Shown here in pieces: positions 15,958 to 25,174 of a stretch of DNA of 50,123 bases. Source of the stretch: JAVKBW01 sp964352715 (lineage in GTDB: Bacteria; Pseudomonadota; Alphaproteobacteria; UBA8366; Aestuariispiraceae); NCBI GenBank assembly GCA_964352715.1, contig CAYGSU010000024.1, positions 1-50,123 on the forward strand, written 5' to 3'. The notes beneath the pieces were generated by a model, which worked only from the letters and a program-made list of their open reading frames with translations, had not been told where the DNA came from and did not search any database. The stretch's first letter is position 1; each line of letters begins with the position of its first letter. Both the position numbers and the translations under genes were made by a program.

Positions 15958-17472
15958 ATGGAAATTCTGACTTCGCTTATTGACGGTATCTGGGTTGCCT
16001 TGCAGCCTGTGAACCTGGGCATTGCCTTTATTGGCGTGATCATCGGCCTGTTCGTTGGCGCCATGCCAGGACTTGGATCGGTAAACGGCGTCGCCATTCT
16101 GTTGCCGTTCACCTTCGTCATTCAGCAGATGACCGGCACGGCGACTTCGCCAATGATTTTCCTTGCCGCAATCTATTATGGCGCGATGTATGGCGGCGCG
16201 ATTTCATCCATTACGCTTGGCATACCCGGCGCATCGACAGCGGTTGCGACAACCTTTGACGGACGCCCGATGGCGCTTGCCGGCAAGGCGGACAAGGCGC
16301 TTGTTATCGCAGCGCTGGCGTCATTTGCCGGCGGTACGATTTCAACCATCATGTTCACGGCTTTCGCACCGCCGCTGGCGACGGTTGCCCTGGAATTCGG
16401 CGATCCTGAAATTTTCGCACTGATGCTGCTGGCCTTCGCAACCTTCGTCGGTCTGGGCGGTGATGACATTCCAAAAACGATTTTCTCGATCTGTTTCGGT
16501 CTGGTTCTGGCGACTGTCGGCTACGATATCATTACCGGCGAACCGCGCCTTGTCTTTGGCGATATTACCGGGTTTTCGCACGGCATCCGCTTTCTGGTGC
16601 TTGCCATCGGCGTCTACGGGATCGGCGAAATGCTGTGGACGATCAACTCGTCGCAATTCAAGGAAACGATGTCAGATGTAAATCTGACATTCGGGCGTAT
16701 CATGAAATCCGTGCGCGAATTTCCGTCGGTCTGGCGCGGCACATTGATCGGATCTTCGCTCGGCTTCTTCGTCGGCATTCTACCCGCCGCCGGCGCAACA
16801 CCCGGGTCGTTGATGGCCTATGGCGTGACGAAAATGACATCCAAGGATCCGAAAAGCTTCGGGAAGGGAAATCCCGACGGCGTCGCCGCGCCTGAATCAG
16901 CGAACAACTCGGCATCAACCGGCGCGATGCTGCCGATGATGACCCTCGGCATCCCCGGCTCTCCCACCACCGCCGTCCTGCTGGCCGGTATGGTGATCTG
17001 GGGGCTGCAACCCGGTCCGCTGCTGTTTTCCCAACAACCGGATTTCGTCTGGCCGTTGATTGGCTCCTTCTACATCTCGAACATCATCGCCCTGGCGGTG
17101 AACCTCGCCTTCATTCCGGTGTTTCTCTGGATGCTGCGCATGCCGTTCACGATTCTTGCGCCGCTGATATTCGTTCTGTCGCTGGTCGGCACTTTTGCCG
17201 CTTATCAGGACATGTTCGATGTGTGGCTGATGGTGCTGTTCGGCCTTGGTGCCTACATGCTGCGGATCCTCGACTATCCGCTTGCGCCGGCCGTTCTCGC
17301 TATTGTGCTTGGCCCGATCGCTGAACCGAAATTGCGCCAGTCGCTGCTGTTTTCAGATGGCGATATCAGCATCTTTTTCACGCGCCCCATCTCCGGCCCG
17401 ATCATGGTTCTGGCCATTGTCCTTATTCTTCTGCCAATCCTGCAATTTGCCTGGAAAAAACTGAAGGCGTGA
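15958..17472 (+). CDS. tctA: Tripartite tricarboxylate transporter large subunit (TctA)
   Basis: TctA is the transport channel, with about 12 membrane spans in 504 residues. Two signature segments of the family are clear: GLFVGAMPGLGSVNGVAILLPFTF (about residues 30-53), and a repeat-like counterpart SSLGFFVGILPAAGATPGSLMAYG (about 263-286) followed by ESANNSASTGAMLPMMTLGIPGSPTTAVLLAGM. These re-entrant loops form the substrate site. The ATG follows GGAG with normal spacing. It ends 68 bases before the convergent pyruvate carboxylase gene. In that gap CCTGAA and TTCAGG (17485-17506) make a weak inverted repeat, too poor to call a terminator. Confidence 0.95.
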   Translation: MEILTSLIDGIWVALQPVNLGIAFIGVIIGLFVGAMPGLGSVNGVAILLPFTFVIQQMTGTATSPMIFLAAIYYGAMYGGAISSITLGIPGASTAVATTFDGRPMALAGKADKALVIAALASFAGGTISTIMFTAFAPPLATVALEFGDPEIFALMLLAFATFVGLGGDDIPKTIFSICFGLVLATVGYDIITGEPRLVFGDITGFSHGIRFLVLAIGVYGIGEMLWTINSSQFKETMSDVNLTFGRIMKSVREFPSVWRGTLIGSSLGFFVGILPAAGATPGSLMAYGVTKMTSKDPKSFGKGNPDGVAAPESANNSASTGAMLPMMTLGIPGSPTTAVLLAGMVIWGLQPGPLLFSQQPDFVWPLIGSFYISNIIALAVNLAFIPVFLWMLRMPFTILAPLIFVLSLVGTFAAYQDMFDVWLMVLFGLGAYMLRILDYPLAPAVLAIVLGPIAEPKLRQSLLFSDGDISIFFTRPISGPIMVLAIVLILLPILQFAWKKLKA

Positions 17473-17540
17473 AAGACAAGCGGACCTGAAAAAACGCCCC
17501 TTCAGGATTGGTAAAACACGCCGGGGCTCTTTATCCAGCG

Positions 17541-20500
17541 TCACTCGACGATGGCGATAAGATCCTTGGCGTCTACTTGCAATCCCGCCTTGACCGCCAG
17601 ACGTTTCACCACGCCGTCCTTCGGGGCGGTCACCGACGTTTCCATTTTCATGGCTTCCAGCGTGACCAGCACATCGCCGGCCCGCACCTTTGTCCCTTCG
17701 GCGACGGCCATCGTGGATACCATACCGGGCATCGGCGCCGGCACATGTGACGGGTTCGCCAGATCGGCCGTTTCGTTTTTCTGTGCCGTCGCAGCAACCG
17801 AATTGTCTTCAATGCGCACGACACGAGGCTGACCGTTCAGTTCAAAAAACACCTCGCAGAACCCGCTGTCATCCGCCTCGCCAACCGCCATCAGGCGGAC
17901 AACGAGGGCCTTGCCGGGATCAAGCTCGATGGTGGTCTCGTCGCCGGGTTCCATTCCGTAGAAGAAAATCGGCGTCGGCAGAATGTCGACCCGGCCATAT
18001 TCCCGCCGATGCTGCGCATAGTCGGCGAACACCTTCGGATACATGATATAGGACGCCAGCTCTTCATCGGAAACGTGCCGGTGCGCGACCTTCACGGCTT
18101 TTTCCCGTTCCGCCGCAAAGTCCAAAGCCGCCATATGGGCGCCCGGACGATCTGTCGTGGCCTTCGCCCCTTTCAGGGCTTTCTTCTGGATGTCCTTCGG
18201 CCAGCCGCCCGGCGGTTGACCGAGGTCGCCGCGCAACATCTGCACAACAGAATCGGGAAACGCGATTTCCTTTTCCGGATTGAGGACATCGTCCGGCGTT
18301 ACGCCGGCTGAAACCATGTACAGGGCCATATCGCCGACAACCTTGGACGACGGCGTCACCTTCACGATATCGCCAAACAGCTTGTTCACATCTGCATAGG
18401 TGCGGGCAACGTCGTGCCAGCGTTCCGCCAGACCGAGGGACCGGGCCTGTTCCTTCAGGTTGGTGAACTGCCCGCCCGGCATTTCATGAAGGTAGACTTC
18501 AGACGCGCCGGATTTGAGATCAGGTTCAAAAGCGGTGTACTGCACCCGCACTGCTTCCCAGTAATCCGAGAAAGCGCGGATGGTTGCCGGGTCCAGTTCG
18601 GGGTCACGGTCCGTATCCGACAGCGCCAGGGCGATTGACCCGAGATTCGGCTGCGATGTCAGGCCCGAGAAACTGTCCATCGCCGCATCCACCGCGTCTG
18701 CGCCGGCTTCCGCCGCCGCGATGACCGAGGCTGCCGCCGTGCCGCTGGTATCATGCGTATGGAAATGGATCGGCAGGCCGGTTTCCTGCTTGATGGTGCG
18801 GACCAGCAAATCAATCGCCTTCGGACGGCACAGACCGGCCATATCCTTGATGCCCAGAATATGCGCGCCGGCGGCCTTCAGTTCAGTCGCCAGATCGACA
18901 TAGTAATCCAGATCGTATTTGGTCTTTTCCTTGCTGAGAACATCGCCGGTATAGCAAATGGCGGCTTCGCACAGACGGTCGGTTTCCAGCACCGCTTCCA
19001 TGGCGACCTTCATGTTGTCGGCCCAGTTCAGGCTGTCGAAAATGCGAAACACATCCATACCGGCATCCGCCGATTTCTCGACGAAGTAGCGCACCGCGTT
19101 ATCGGGATAGTTGGTGTAGCCGACAGCATTTGACGCCCGCAGCAGCATCTGCGTCAGAATGTTCGGCACCTGTTTGCGGATGTCATGCAGCCGGTCCCAC
19201 GGGCATTCCTTCAGGAACCGCATCGAAACATCGAATGTCGCGCCACCCCAGCATTCCAGCGAGAACAGTTGCGGCAGGGCGCGGGAATAGGCATCGGAAA
19301 CCGCAACCATGTCATAGGACCGCATTCTGGTCGCCAGCAGCGACTGGTGTGCATCGCGCATCGTTGTGTCGGTAATCAACGTGCGCTTCTGGTCGAGCAT
19401 CCATTGCGCAAATCCGGCCGGGCCGAGCTCCTCAAGCAACTGCTTCGTGCCGGGCTTGCGGTCGGAAGGAACATTGCGCGGCAGAACAGGCTCGATTGCG
19501 TGGGCAGGCGGTCGAGGACGGCCCTTGACTTCCGCGCTGCCATTGACCGTCACATCGGCAATGTAGCGCAGAATTCTGGTCGCGCGGTCACGGCGTTTCG
19601 GAAAATTGAACAATTCCGGGGTTTCATCGATGAACCGCGTGGTCACGGTGCCGGCGATAAAGTCCGGATGGTTGATGACGTTTTCCAGAAACGCCAGGTT
19701 GGTGGCCACACCCCGGATGCGGAATTCGCGCAGGGCGCGGTCCATCCGTCGAACGGCTGCCTTGGGCGTCGGCGCCCAGGCGGTTACCTTTTCAAGTAAT
19801 GAATCGTAGTAACGGGTAATGACAGCGCCGGAATACGCCGTTCCCCCGTCGAGCCGGATACCGAAGCCCGTCGCACCGCGATACGCGGTGATCCGCCCGT
19901 AATCGGGCACGAAGCTGTTCTCCGGGTCTTCCGTCGTAACCCGGCACTGCATGGCGTGGCCGTTAAGCTGGATATGGGTCTGCGACGGAACACCGGAACT
20001 TTCCATGTCGCCGATCCGCGCGCCCTGTGCGATCAGGATTTGCGACCGCACGATATCGATGCCGGTAACTTCCTCCGTCACCGTGTGTTCGACCTGAACC
20101 CGGGGATTGACCTCGATGAAGTAGAACTTGCCGGTTTCGGCATCCATCAGAAATTCGACCGTCCCGGCATTTACGTAATTGGCCGTTCTGCCGAGTTTCA
20201 GCGCCGCTTCGCAGATTTCCGCCCGCAAAGTTTCGTCGAGATAAGGGGCCGGCGCGCGTTCCACCACTTTCTGGTTTCGCCGCTGAACGGAACAATCGCG
20301 TTCGAACAGGTGAACCAGATTGCCATGCGAGTCGCCCAGAATCTGAACTTCGACATGCCGTGCACGGCGAACCAGCTTTTCCAGATAAACCTCGCCGTTG
20401 CCGAAAGCCGCCGTCGCCTCCCGCCGGCCCGCATCGACCTGGGTTGCAAGTTGCGACGCCTCTTCAATTACCCGCATGCCGCGGCCACCGCCGCCCCAGC

Positions 20501-20984
20501 TTGCTTTCAGCATCAGGGGATACCCGACTTCTTCGGCAATTTTCGCGCATTCCTTCAGGTCGTCCGGCAGCGGACCGCTGGCCGGCATGACGGGAACGCC
20601 CGCCTCGACCGCCAGATTCCGCGCTGACACCTTGTTCCCCAGACGGCGCATCGCTTCCGCCGGCGGGCCGATGAAGGTGATGTTGTTTGCTTTGCAGGCT
20701 TCGACAAAATCCGGGTTTTCGGACAGGAAGCCGTAACCCGGATGAATGGCGTCAGCCCCGGCCATTTTGGCGACGCGAATGATTTCTTCAATCGACAGAT
20801 AGGCTTTTACCGGCCCCAGGTCGTTGCCGATCAGATAGCTTTCATCGGCCTTGAACCGGTGCAGCGAAAGCTTGTCTTCCTCGGCATAGATCGCGACCGT
20901 TGCTATTTCCAGCTCAGTCGCGGCACGCATGACACGAATGGCGATTTCGCTGCGATTAGCGACAAGTATCTTTTTGATAGTCAC
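17541..20984 (-). CDS. pyc: Pyruvate carboxylase
   Basis: Pyc makes oxaloacetate from pyruvate, bicarbonate and ATP, refilling the TCA cycle. The 1147-residue chain has the complete single-polypeptide layout. Biotin carboxylase covers about 1-450 (KKILVANRSEIA start, GWGGGGRGMR ATP loop near 163). The carboxyltransferase covers about 530-800 (TDTTMRDAHQSLLATR, CWGGATFDV, HTHDTSGT metal-binding histidines). The conserved PYC/OADA domain covers about 820-1010, and the biotinyl domain ends the chain, with the biotinylated lysine at about 1113 in EAMKMET. The start is GTG at 20984, with GGGGA upstream, and places the conserved KKILVANR at the N-terminus. A REP-like palindrome lies upstream, so it probably has its own promoter rather than being read from the kinase gene. 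Confidence 0.97.
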   Translation of the reverse strand: MTIKKILVANRSEIAIRVMRAATELEIATVAIYAEEDKLSLHRFKADESYLIGNDLGPVKAYLSIEEIIRVAKMAGADAIHPGYGFLSENPDFVEACKANNITFIGPPAEAMRRLGNKVSARNLAVEAGVPVMPASGPLPDDLKECAKIAEEVGYPLMLKASWGGGGRGMRVIEEASQLATQVDAGRREATAAFGNGEVYLEKLVRRARHVEVQILGDSHGNLVHLFERDCSVQRRNQKVVERAPAPYLDETLRAEICEAALKLGRTANYVNAGTVEFLMDAETGKFYFIEVNPRVQVEHTVTEEVTGIDIVRSQILIAQGARIGDMESSGVPSQTHIQLNGHAMQCRVTTEDPENSFVPDYGRITAYRGATGFGIRLDGGTAYSGAVITRYYDSLLEKVTAWAPTPKAAVRRMDRALREFRIRGVATNLAFLENVINHPDFIAGTVTTRFIDETPELFNFPKRRDRATRILRYIADVTVNGSAEVKGRPRPPAHAIEPVLPRNVPSDRKPGTKQLLEELGPAGFAQWMLDQKRTLITDTTMRDAHQSLLATRMRSYDMVAVSDAYSRALPQLFSLECWGGATFDVSMRFLKECPWDRLHDIRKQVPNILTQMLLRASNAVGYTNYPDNAVRYFVEKSADAGMDVFRIFDSLNWADNMKVAMEAVLETDRLCEAAICYTGDVLSKEKTKYDLDYYVDLATELKAAGAHILGIKDMAGLCRPKAIDLLVRTIKQETGLPIHFHTHDTSGTAAASVIAAAEAGADAVDAAMDSFSGLTSQPNLGSIALALSDTDRDPELDPATIRAFSDYWEAVRVQYTAFEPDLKSGASEVYLHEMPGGQFTNLKEQARSLGLAERWHDVARTYADVNKLFGDIVKVTPSSKVVGDMALYMVSAGVTPDDVLNPEKEIAFPDSVVQMLRGDLGQPPGGWPKDIQKKALKGAKATTDRPGAHMAALDFAAEREKAVKVAHRHVSDEELASYIMYPKVFADYAQHRREYGRVDILPTPIFFYGMEPGDETTIELDPGKALVVRLMAVGEADDSGFCEVFFELNGQPRVVRIEDNSVAATAQKNETADLANPSHVPAPMPGMVSTMAVAEGTKVRAGDVLVTLEAMKMETSVTAPKDGVVKRLAVKAGLQVDAKDLIAIVE

Positions 20985-21030
20985 GGTGCCGTCCCCTGAT
21001 TCCGATGCTTTGTAGTTTGAATTTCAGTAT

Positions 21031-21075
21031 CACGGGGACAGTCAAAACCATATTGAAATAGTTGACTGTCCCGTG
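21031..21075. repeat. REP-like imperfect palindrome
   Basis: CACGGGGACAGTCAA (21031-21045) pairs with TTGACTGTCCCGTG (21062-21075), with one unpaired base and a 16-base AT-rich loop. A further short pair, ATTTCA/TGAAAT, lies at 21021-21026 and 21053-21058. The GGGGACAGTC core resembles the ends of REP-type elements mobilised by REP-associated (Y1/RAYT) transposases. No transposase gene is in the window. The element fills the pyc to kinase gap and could end transcription or stabilise RNA. Confidence 0.6.
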
Positions 21076-21136
21076 AACGTCATTCAAGCGTCGAAAGTGG
21101 GATTAGCTCGTCATCCTGCGTGAACCCGGAGGAACT

Positions 21137-22756
21137 TCAGGCCACGAGTTCTTCAAACAGCCGCGCCACGGCTTCCGCGCCGGGATCGTTGTGACCAACC
21201 AGATTTTCAGGCGAAATGTAACTTGCGCGGCCAGCCTTGGCCTGCCGGATATTGGCCGTCGCATCGGCACCGTCGCGTGCCGCCTTGGCCGCTGCTTCCA
21301 GACCATCGCGAAGCACATCCAGTGCCGGCGCAAGCGCATCGATCATGGTCCGGTCGCCAAGCCCGGCGCCGCCAACCTGCTGGATGCGTTCCAGCCCCGC
21401 TTCGAGCGCGCCGACCGTATCCTGGCCGCTTGCCGAGGCATCGCCCGCCGCGGCAAAGAAAATCGCCAGCAACACCCCGGAAGACCCGCCCATCGTCTGG
21501 CTGAGTTCAAGACCGATCGCCCTGTAAAGCTGGGTAATGTCTGCCTGCGGCAGACGGTCCAGCGCCCCGATCAGCGCCCGTGCGGCGGTGGCGAGCGTGC
21601 TGCCCGTATCGCCATCGCCCGCTTTCAGATCGAGCGCATTGAGATCGGCTTCAGCAGCAATCAGGATATTGCAGCATCGTTCGATGAAGGCCCGCGTTTT
21701 TTCGTTTTTCGACGGCATCGGCTGGATCGGCACAAGCCCGTCAGGCAGGGGAAGCACCGAAACCTTTCCCACAGCGTGGCATCCGGACCAGGCCCAGGGC
21801 GCGACAGGCGCGTGCAACGCGCTTTCTTCCGCCTTGCCGACCGGCAGCAGGGAAACGGAAAAGCCCTGCATGTCGAGCGACGTCATAAGAGGCGCCGGTC
21901 CCACCATCAGGCTGATCTGGTCGCCGATGCGCGACCGGACGAGTTCCTCGGCCAGAACCGACATTTCCAGCGGTGTCGTGCCACCGAGATTGTTGAGCAA
22001 TACCGCATGCGGGCCGGGACCGATAGCGCCCGCCAGCCGTTCGACAACCATGGTGATCGCATCGTGGGCATTCGAGAAACTCACCTGTTCAATCCCCGGC
22101 TCGCCATGAATGCCAAGGCCGAGTTCCGCCTTGCCGGCAGGAATGCGATTGTCTTTCGGCGATCCCGGCACCGTGCAGGTATCCAGCGACATGCCGATCG
22201 ACACCACCCCGCCGATAACCTTTTCCGCTGCTTTGGTTACCGTATCCAGATCGGCGCCCTGATCCGCCAGCGCGCCGGCAATCTTGTGCACGAACAGCGT
22301 ACCGGCAACGCCACGGGCCTGCGGCAGGTCCGGCAGGGCGACATCGTCATCGACGATAACCATGTTTACATTCAAACCGAAGGCGCGCGCCCGTTCCGCC
22401 GCCAGACCGAAATTCAGCCGGTCGCCGGTATAGTTTTTCACGATCAGCAGGCAGCCGGCCTTGCCGGTTACCGCCAGAATACCGGCAAGCACGGCATCGA
22501 CCGATGGTGATGCGAAAACCTCGCCGCAGACCGCCGCCGTCAACATCCCCTGCCCGACAAAGCCGGCATGACTGGGTTCGTGGCCCGAACCGCCGCCGGA
22601 GACCAGCGCAACTTTCGAGCGGTCCCAATCGGTACGGACGACGACCTTGATGTGCGGATAGCCATCCAGACGGGCAAGGCGGCCACCGGCGGTTCTCAAG
22701 ACCCCGTCGATTGCCTCGGTGACAAGGTTTTCCTTGGCGTTTATAAATTGGCTCAT
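21137..22756 (-). CDS. ATP-dependent dihydroxyacetone kinase (fused DhaK-DhaL type)
   Basis: The enzyme phosphorylates dihydroxyacetone or a related short ketose with ATP. Residues 1 to about 330 are the DhaK domain, with GGGSGHEPSHAGF at 54-66 and the substrate-binding histidine His217 in GLGIHGEPG. Residues about 350-539 are the DhaL nucleotide domain, with LKAGDGDTGSTL (377-388) supplying the metal-binding aspartates. Fusion of the two marks the ATP-dependent type, not the PTS type. It is the last gene of the ABC transporter operon, 11 bases after an ATPase gene. Relatives of this fold phosphorylate erythrulose, so the transported sugar or polyol may be a C3 or C4 compound rather than dihydroxyacetone itself. 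Confidence 0.94.
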   Translation of the reverse strand: MSQFINAKENLVTEAIDGVLRTAGGRLARLDGYPHIKVVVRTDWDRSKVALVSGGGSGHEPSHAGFVGQGMLTAAVCGEVFASPSVDAVLAGILAVTGKAGCLLIVKNYTGDRLNFGLAAERARAFGLNVNMVIVDDDVALPDLPQARGVAGTLFVHKIAGALADQGADLDTVTKAAEKVIGGVVSIGMSLDTCTVPGSPKDNRIPAGKAELGLGIHGEPGIEQVSFSNAHDAITMVVERLAGAIGPGPHAVLLNNLGGTTPLEMSVLAEELVRSRIGDQISLMVGPAPLMTSLDMQGFSVSLLPVGKAEESALHAPVAPWAWSGCHAVGKVSVLPLPDGLVPIQPMPSKNEKTRAFIERCCNILIAAEADLNALDLKAGDGDTGSTLATAARALIGALDRLPQADITQLYRAIGLELSQTMGGSSGVLLAIFFAAAGDASASGQDTVGALEAGLERIQQVGGAGLGDRTMIDALAPALDVLRDGLEAAAKAARDGADATANIRQAKAGRASYISPENLVGHNDPGAEAVARLFEELVA

Positions 22757-22767
22757 TGTTGTTCTCC

Positions 22768-23787
22768 TCAGGCCTTCACCAGTCTTTTGTCTTTATCGAA
22801 CCAGATCGATGCCCCCGGACGAACCGAAAGGCAGGCTGTATCGCCTTCGCGAATCGGCTTCTTGGCGTCAATCAGGGCGTGGATGCGCTGATTGCCCTCC
22901 AGCTGCATCAAGGCAATGACTTCTGCACCGCGATGTTCAAGGGCAATGACCTGTGCTTTCGCGCCACCGCTGTCCGAAATCTCGATGTCTTCCGGACGAA
23001 CGCCGGCAACAACCGATTCCTCGCGGTTGGGAGTCAAACCAAGCGTACCGGCAAGCAGAAGATTGATCGGCGGGCTGCCGAGACGTTGCGCGGCATAGAC
23101 CGTCGCCGGCCTTTCGTATACCACGCGCGGATCATCGACCTGAACCAGACGGCCGCGATTGAGAATGCCGATCCGGTCGGCCAGCGTCATCGCTTCAAGC
23201 TGATCGTGCGTGACGTAGATGATGGTCGCGCCGAGTTCCCGCTGAATCCGCTTCAGTTCAACCCGCAAATCCTCGCGAAGCTTCGCGTCCAGCGAACTCA
23301 ACGGCTCGTCCATCAGGAACACATTGGGCTGCCGCACCAGCGCGCGCCCGATCGAAACCCGCTGCATTTCGCCACCGGAAAGCTGCGTCGACTTGTTTTC
23401 CAGCTTGTGGCTGATGCGCAGGGTTTCCGCTATTTCGCCGACACGTTTGCGGATTGCATCCGCTTTCATGCGGCGGCCTGGCGCGCGCAGAGGAAAGGCG
23501 AGATTTTCAAATACCGTATAATGCGGGTATAGCGAATACTGCTGAAAAACGAAGGCGACATCGCGTGCCGCCGACGGCACATTCGTCACGTCACGTCCGC
23601 CGATGGTTATCTGACCGGTATCGGGACGCTCAAGACCGGCAACCAGCCGCAATGTCGTTGTCTTGCCGGCCCCTGTCGGCCCCAGAAGAACAATGAATTC
23701 GCCATCGGCAACGCTGAGGTCGATGCCTTCAACTGCCGCGATACCGTCGAACCGTTTTGTGACGCCATGCAGGGAGGCTTCAGCCAT
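22768..23787 (-). CDS. ABC transporter ATP-binding protein (MalK/UgpC type), second copy
   Basis: This is one of two ATPases that drive the sugar importer. The protein shows LLGPTGAGKTTTLR (Walker A), FVFQQYSLYPHYTV (Q-loop), a canonical LSGGEMQRVSIGRA signature, VFLMDEPLSSLDAKLR (Walker B) and YVTHDQLEAMTLADRI, then a C-terminal TOBE-like regulatory domain. I start at the ATG at 23787, where AGGGGG lies eight bases upstream. The upstream in-frame extension to 23838 is within the preceding ATPase gene and unlike the family. The genes overlap by eight bases. Together with the neighbouring ATPase it probably forms an asymmetric heterodimer beneath the two permeases. Confidence 0.94.
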   Translation of the reverse strand: MAEASLHGVTKRFDGIAAVEGIDLSVADGEFIVLLGPTGAGKTTTLRLVAGLERPDTGQITIGGRDVTNVPSAARDVAFVFQQYSLYPHYTVFENLAFPLRAPGRRMKADAIRKRVGEIAETLRISHKLENKSTQLSGGEMQRVSIGRALVRQPNVFLMDEPLSSLDAKLREDLRVELKRIQRELGATIIYVTHDQLEAMTLADRIGILNRGRLVQVDDPRVVYERPATVYAAQRLGSPPINLLLAGTLGLTPNREESVVAGVRPEDIEISDSGGAKAQVIALEHRGAEVIALMQLEGNQRIHALIDAKKPIREGDTACLSVRPGASIWFDKDKRLVKA

Positions 23788-24877
23788 TGAACGCCCCCTG
23801 AAAACGGACTGTCGGAACAGCCTGATCCGTCGCCGCATCGAACAGAGACAACCGGTCGGTCACAAAGTTCAGACCAACCGTTTCGCCTTCCTTCACATGC
23901 ACCGTGTTCGGTGTCCGCACGCGCAGCCGCCCGACATCGGTATCGACCGTGATCAGATGCCGGGCGCCCATGTATTCCATGCCGAAAACCCGGCCCCGCA
24001 TCACGCCTTCATCGGCGATTTCGATATGTTCAGGCCGGGCACCGACAAAGGCTTCGTCATTGTCCAGCGCCGCCCGGGTTTCGGGAATTGCGATGTCGGA
24101 GCCGTGCACACGGACCGAGCGGCTACCCGGCTTCAGGCCGCCCTCAGCCGGCAGGAAATTCATCGATGGCGAACCGATAAAGCCGGCAACGAACTTTGTC
24201 GCGGGGTACTCGTACACATCCAGCGGCGAGCCGATCTGCAGCACTTCGGCATGGTTCATGACGCAGATACGGTCAGCCATCGACATGGCTTCAACCTGAT
24301 CATGCGTCACGTATACGGTGGTTGCCTTGATGCGGTTATGCAGCACGCGCAATTCCTCGCACATCACATCGCGAAACTCCGCATCGAGCGCCCCAAGCGG
24401 TTCATCCATGAGAAAAGCCTTGGCCCGCCGCACAATGGCGCGGCCGAGCGCAACCCGCTGGCGATCGCCCGCCGCCAGGCCACCGACCCCCATATCGAGC
24501 AGATGTTCGATCTGCAACAGGCGGGCAACCTCCTCCGTACGCTCCTTTATTTCACGCCGGGGCAGGCCGGCGATACGCAGCGGAAACGAGATGTTCCGGC
24601 GAACGGTCATATGCGGATACAGGGCGAAAAGCTGAAAGACGAAAGCGATGTCTCGCTGCGATCCCCGATTCCAGGTGACATCCTCTCCATCCAGCAGAAT
24701 CCGGCCCGAGCTTGGCAGTTCCAGGCCGGCGATCATCCGCAGGGTGGTTGTCTTGCCGCAGCCGGACGGGCCGAGCATGACGAAAAACTCTCCATCATGA
24801 ATCGTGAAACTCGACTGGCGAACCGCCGTGAAGCTGCCGAATGACTTGTGCAGGTCTTCAAGTTTGATTTCAGCCAT
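23780..24877 (-). CDS. ABC transporter ATP-binding protein (MalK/UgpC type) with LAAGD signature
   Basis: This 365-residue ATPase has Walker A (LGPSGCGKTTTLRM), the Q-loop (FVFQLFALYPHMTV), Walker B (AFLMDEPLGALDAEFR) and the H-loop (VTHDQVEAMSMADRI). Its ABC signature reads LAAGDRQRVALGRA in place of the usual LSGGQ, so the serine and the second glycine that contact ATP are changed. The partner gene has a normal signature, suggesting one weakened and one normal ATP site in a heterodimer. I recall the LAAGD form from related alphaproteobacterial operons, so it is probably a subfamily trait, not a mutation. A C-terminal TOBE domain is present. Confidence 0.94.
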   Translation of the reverse strand: MAEIKLEDLHKSFGSFTAVRQSSFTIHDGEFFVMLGPSGCGKTTTLRMIAGLELPSSGRILLDGEDVTWNRGSQRDIAFVFQLFALYPHMTVRRNISFPLRIAGLPRREIKERTEEVARLLQIEHLLDMGVGGLAAGDRQRVALGRAIVRRAKAFLMDEPLGALDAEFRDVMCEELRVLHNRIKATTVYVTHDQVEAMSMADRICVMNHAEVLQIGSPLDVYEYPATKFVAGFIGSPSMNFLPAEGGLKPGSRSVRVHGSDIAIPETRAALDNDEAFVGARPEHIEIADEGVMRGRVFGMEYMGARHLITVDTDVGRLRVRTPNTVHVKEGETVGLNFVTDRLSLFDAATDQAVPTVRFQGAFNG

Positions 24878-24979
24878 CGATACCGATCCTTTTCAGCAAA
24901 CGCAGCGCTGTATCGGCGCGGCGACGTCGAAAGCACAGGATCGTTTCAGACTTGGTGCGCATCTTGTTTCCCGCCCCTG

Positions 24980-25174
24980 TCATTCCGGAAAATGACTGAC
25001 AATAACGAAGCCGACCGTGCCGGTAAGAATGACGGCGAACGACCACGAAAATGCCCACAGAAAGAACGGTTGCATCAGCATCACGATGCCCAGCCCGATC
25101 AGCAGAGTGGCTGCATTTTCCCAGGGGCCGCGCCGAAACAGGCGGAACGGGGTTTGTGCTGTAGTCTTGCTCAT
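24980..25174 (-). CDS. Small two-span membrane protein of the ABC operon
   Basis: The 64-residue protein has a basic amino-terminal tail ending RLFRRGPWE, then two hydrophobic spans (about 20-39 and 43-60), and ends HFPE. Its ATG overlaps the stop of the second permease by four bases (ATGA), the strongest evidence that it is real. The downstream ATPase starts 102 bases later. I do not recognise a named family with certainty. Position between permease and ATPase genes suggests an accessory membrane subunit, a stabilising factor or part of the importer. Small hydrophobic proteins occur in some glycerol-type ABC operons, which is a useful parallel but not proof. Confidence 0.75.
   Translation of the reverse strand: MSKTTAQTPFRLFRRGPWENAATLLIGLGIVMLMQPFFLWAFSWSFAVILTGTVGFVIVSHFPE

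Noticed and set aside
21191..22510. Plus-strand frame of 439 codons
   Set aside because: Antisense to the dihydroxyacetone-type kinase, whose motifs are complete. No family signature is visible.
23663..24844. Plus-strand frame of 393 codons
   Set aside because: Antisense to the two ATPase genes. The translation shows no domain or plausible start signal.
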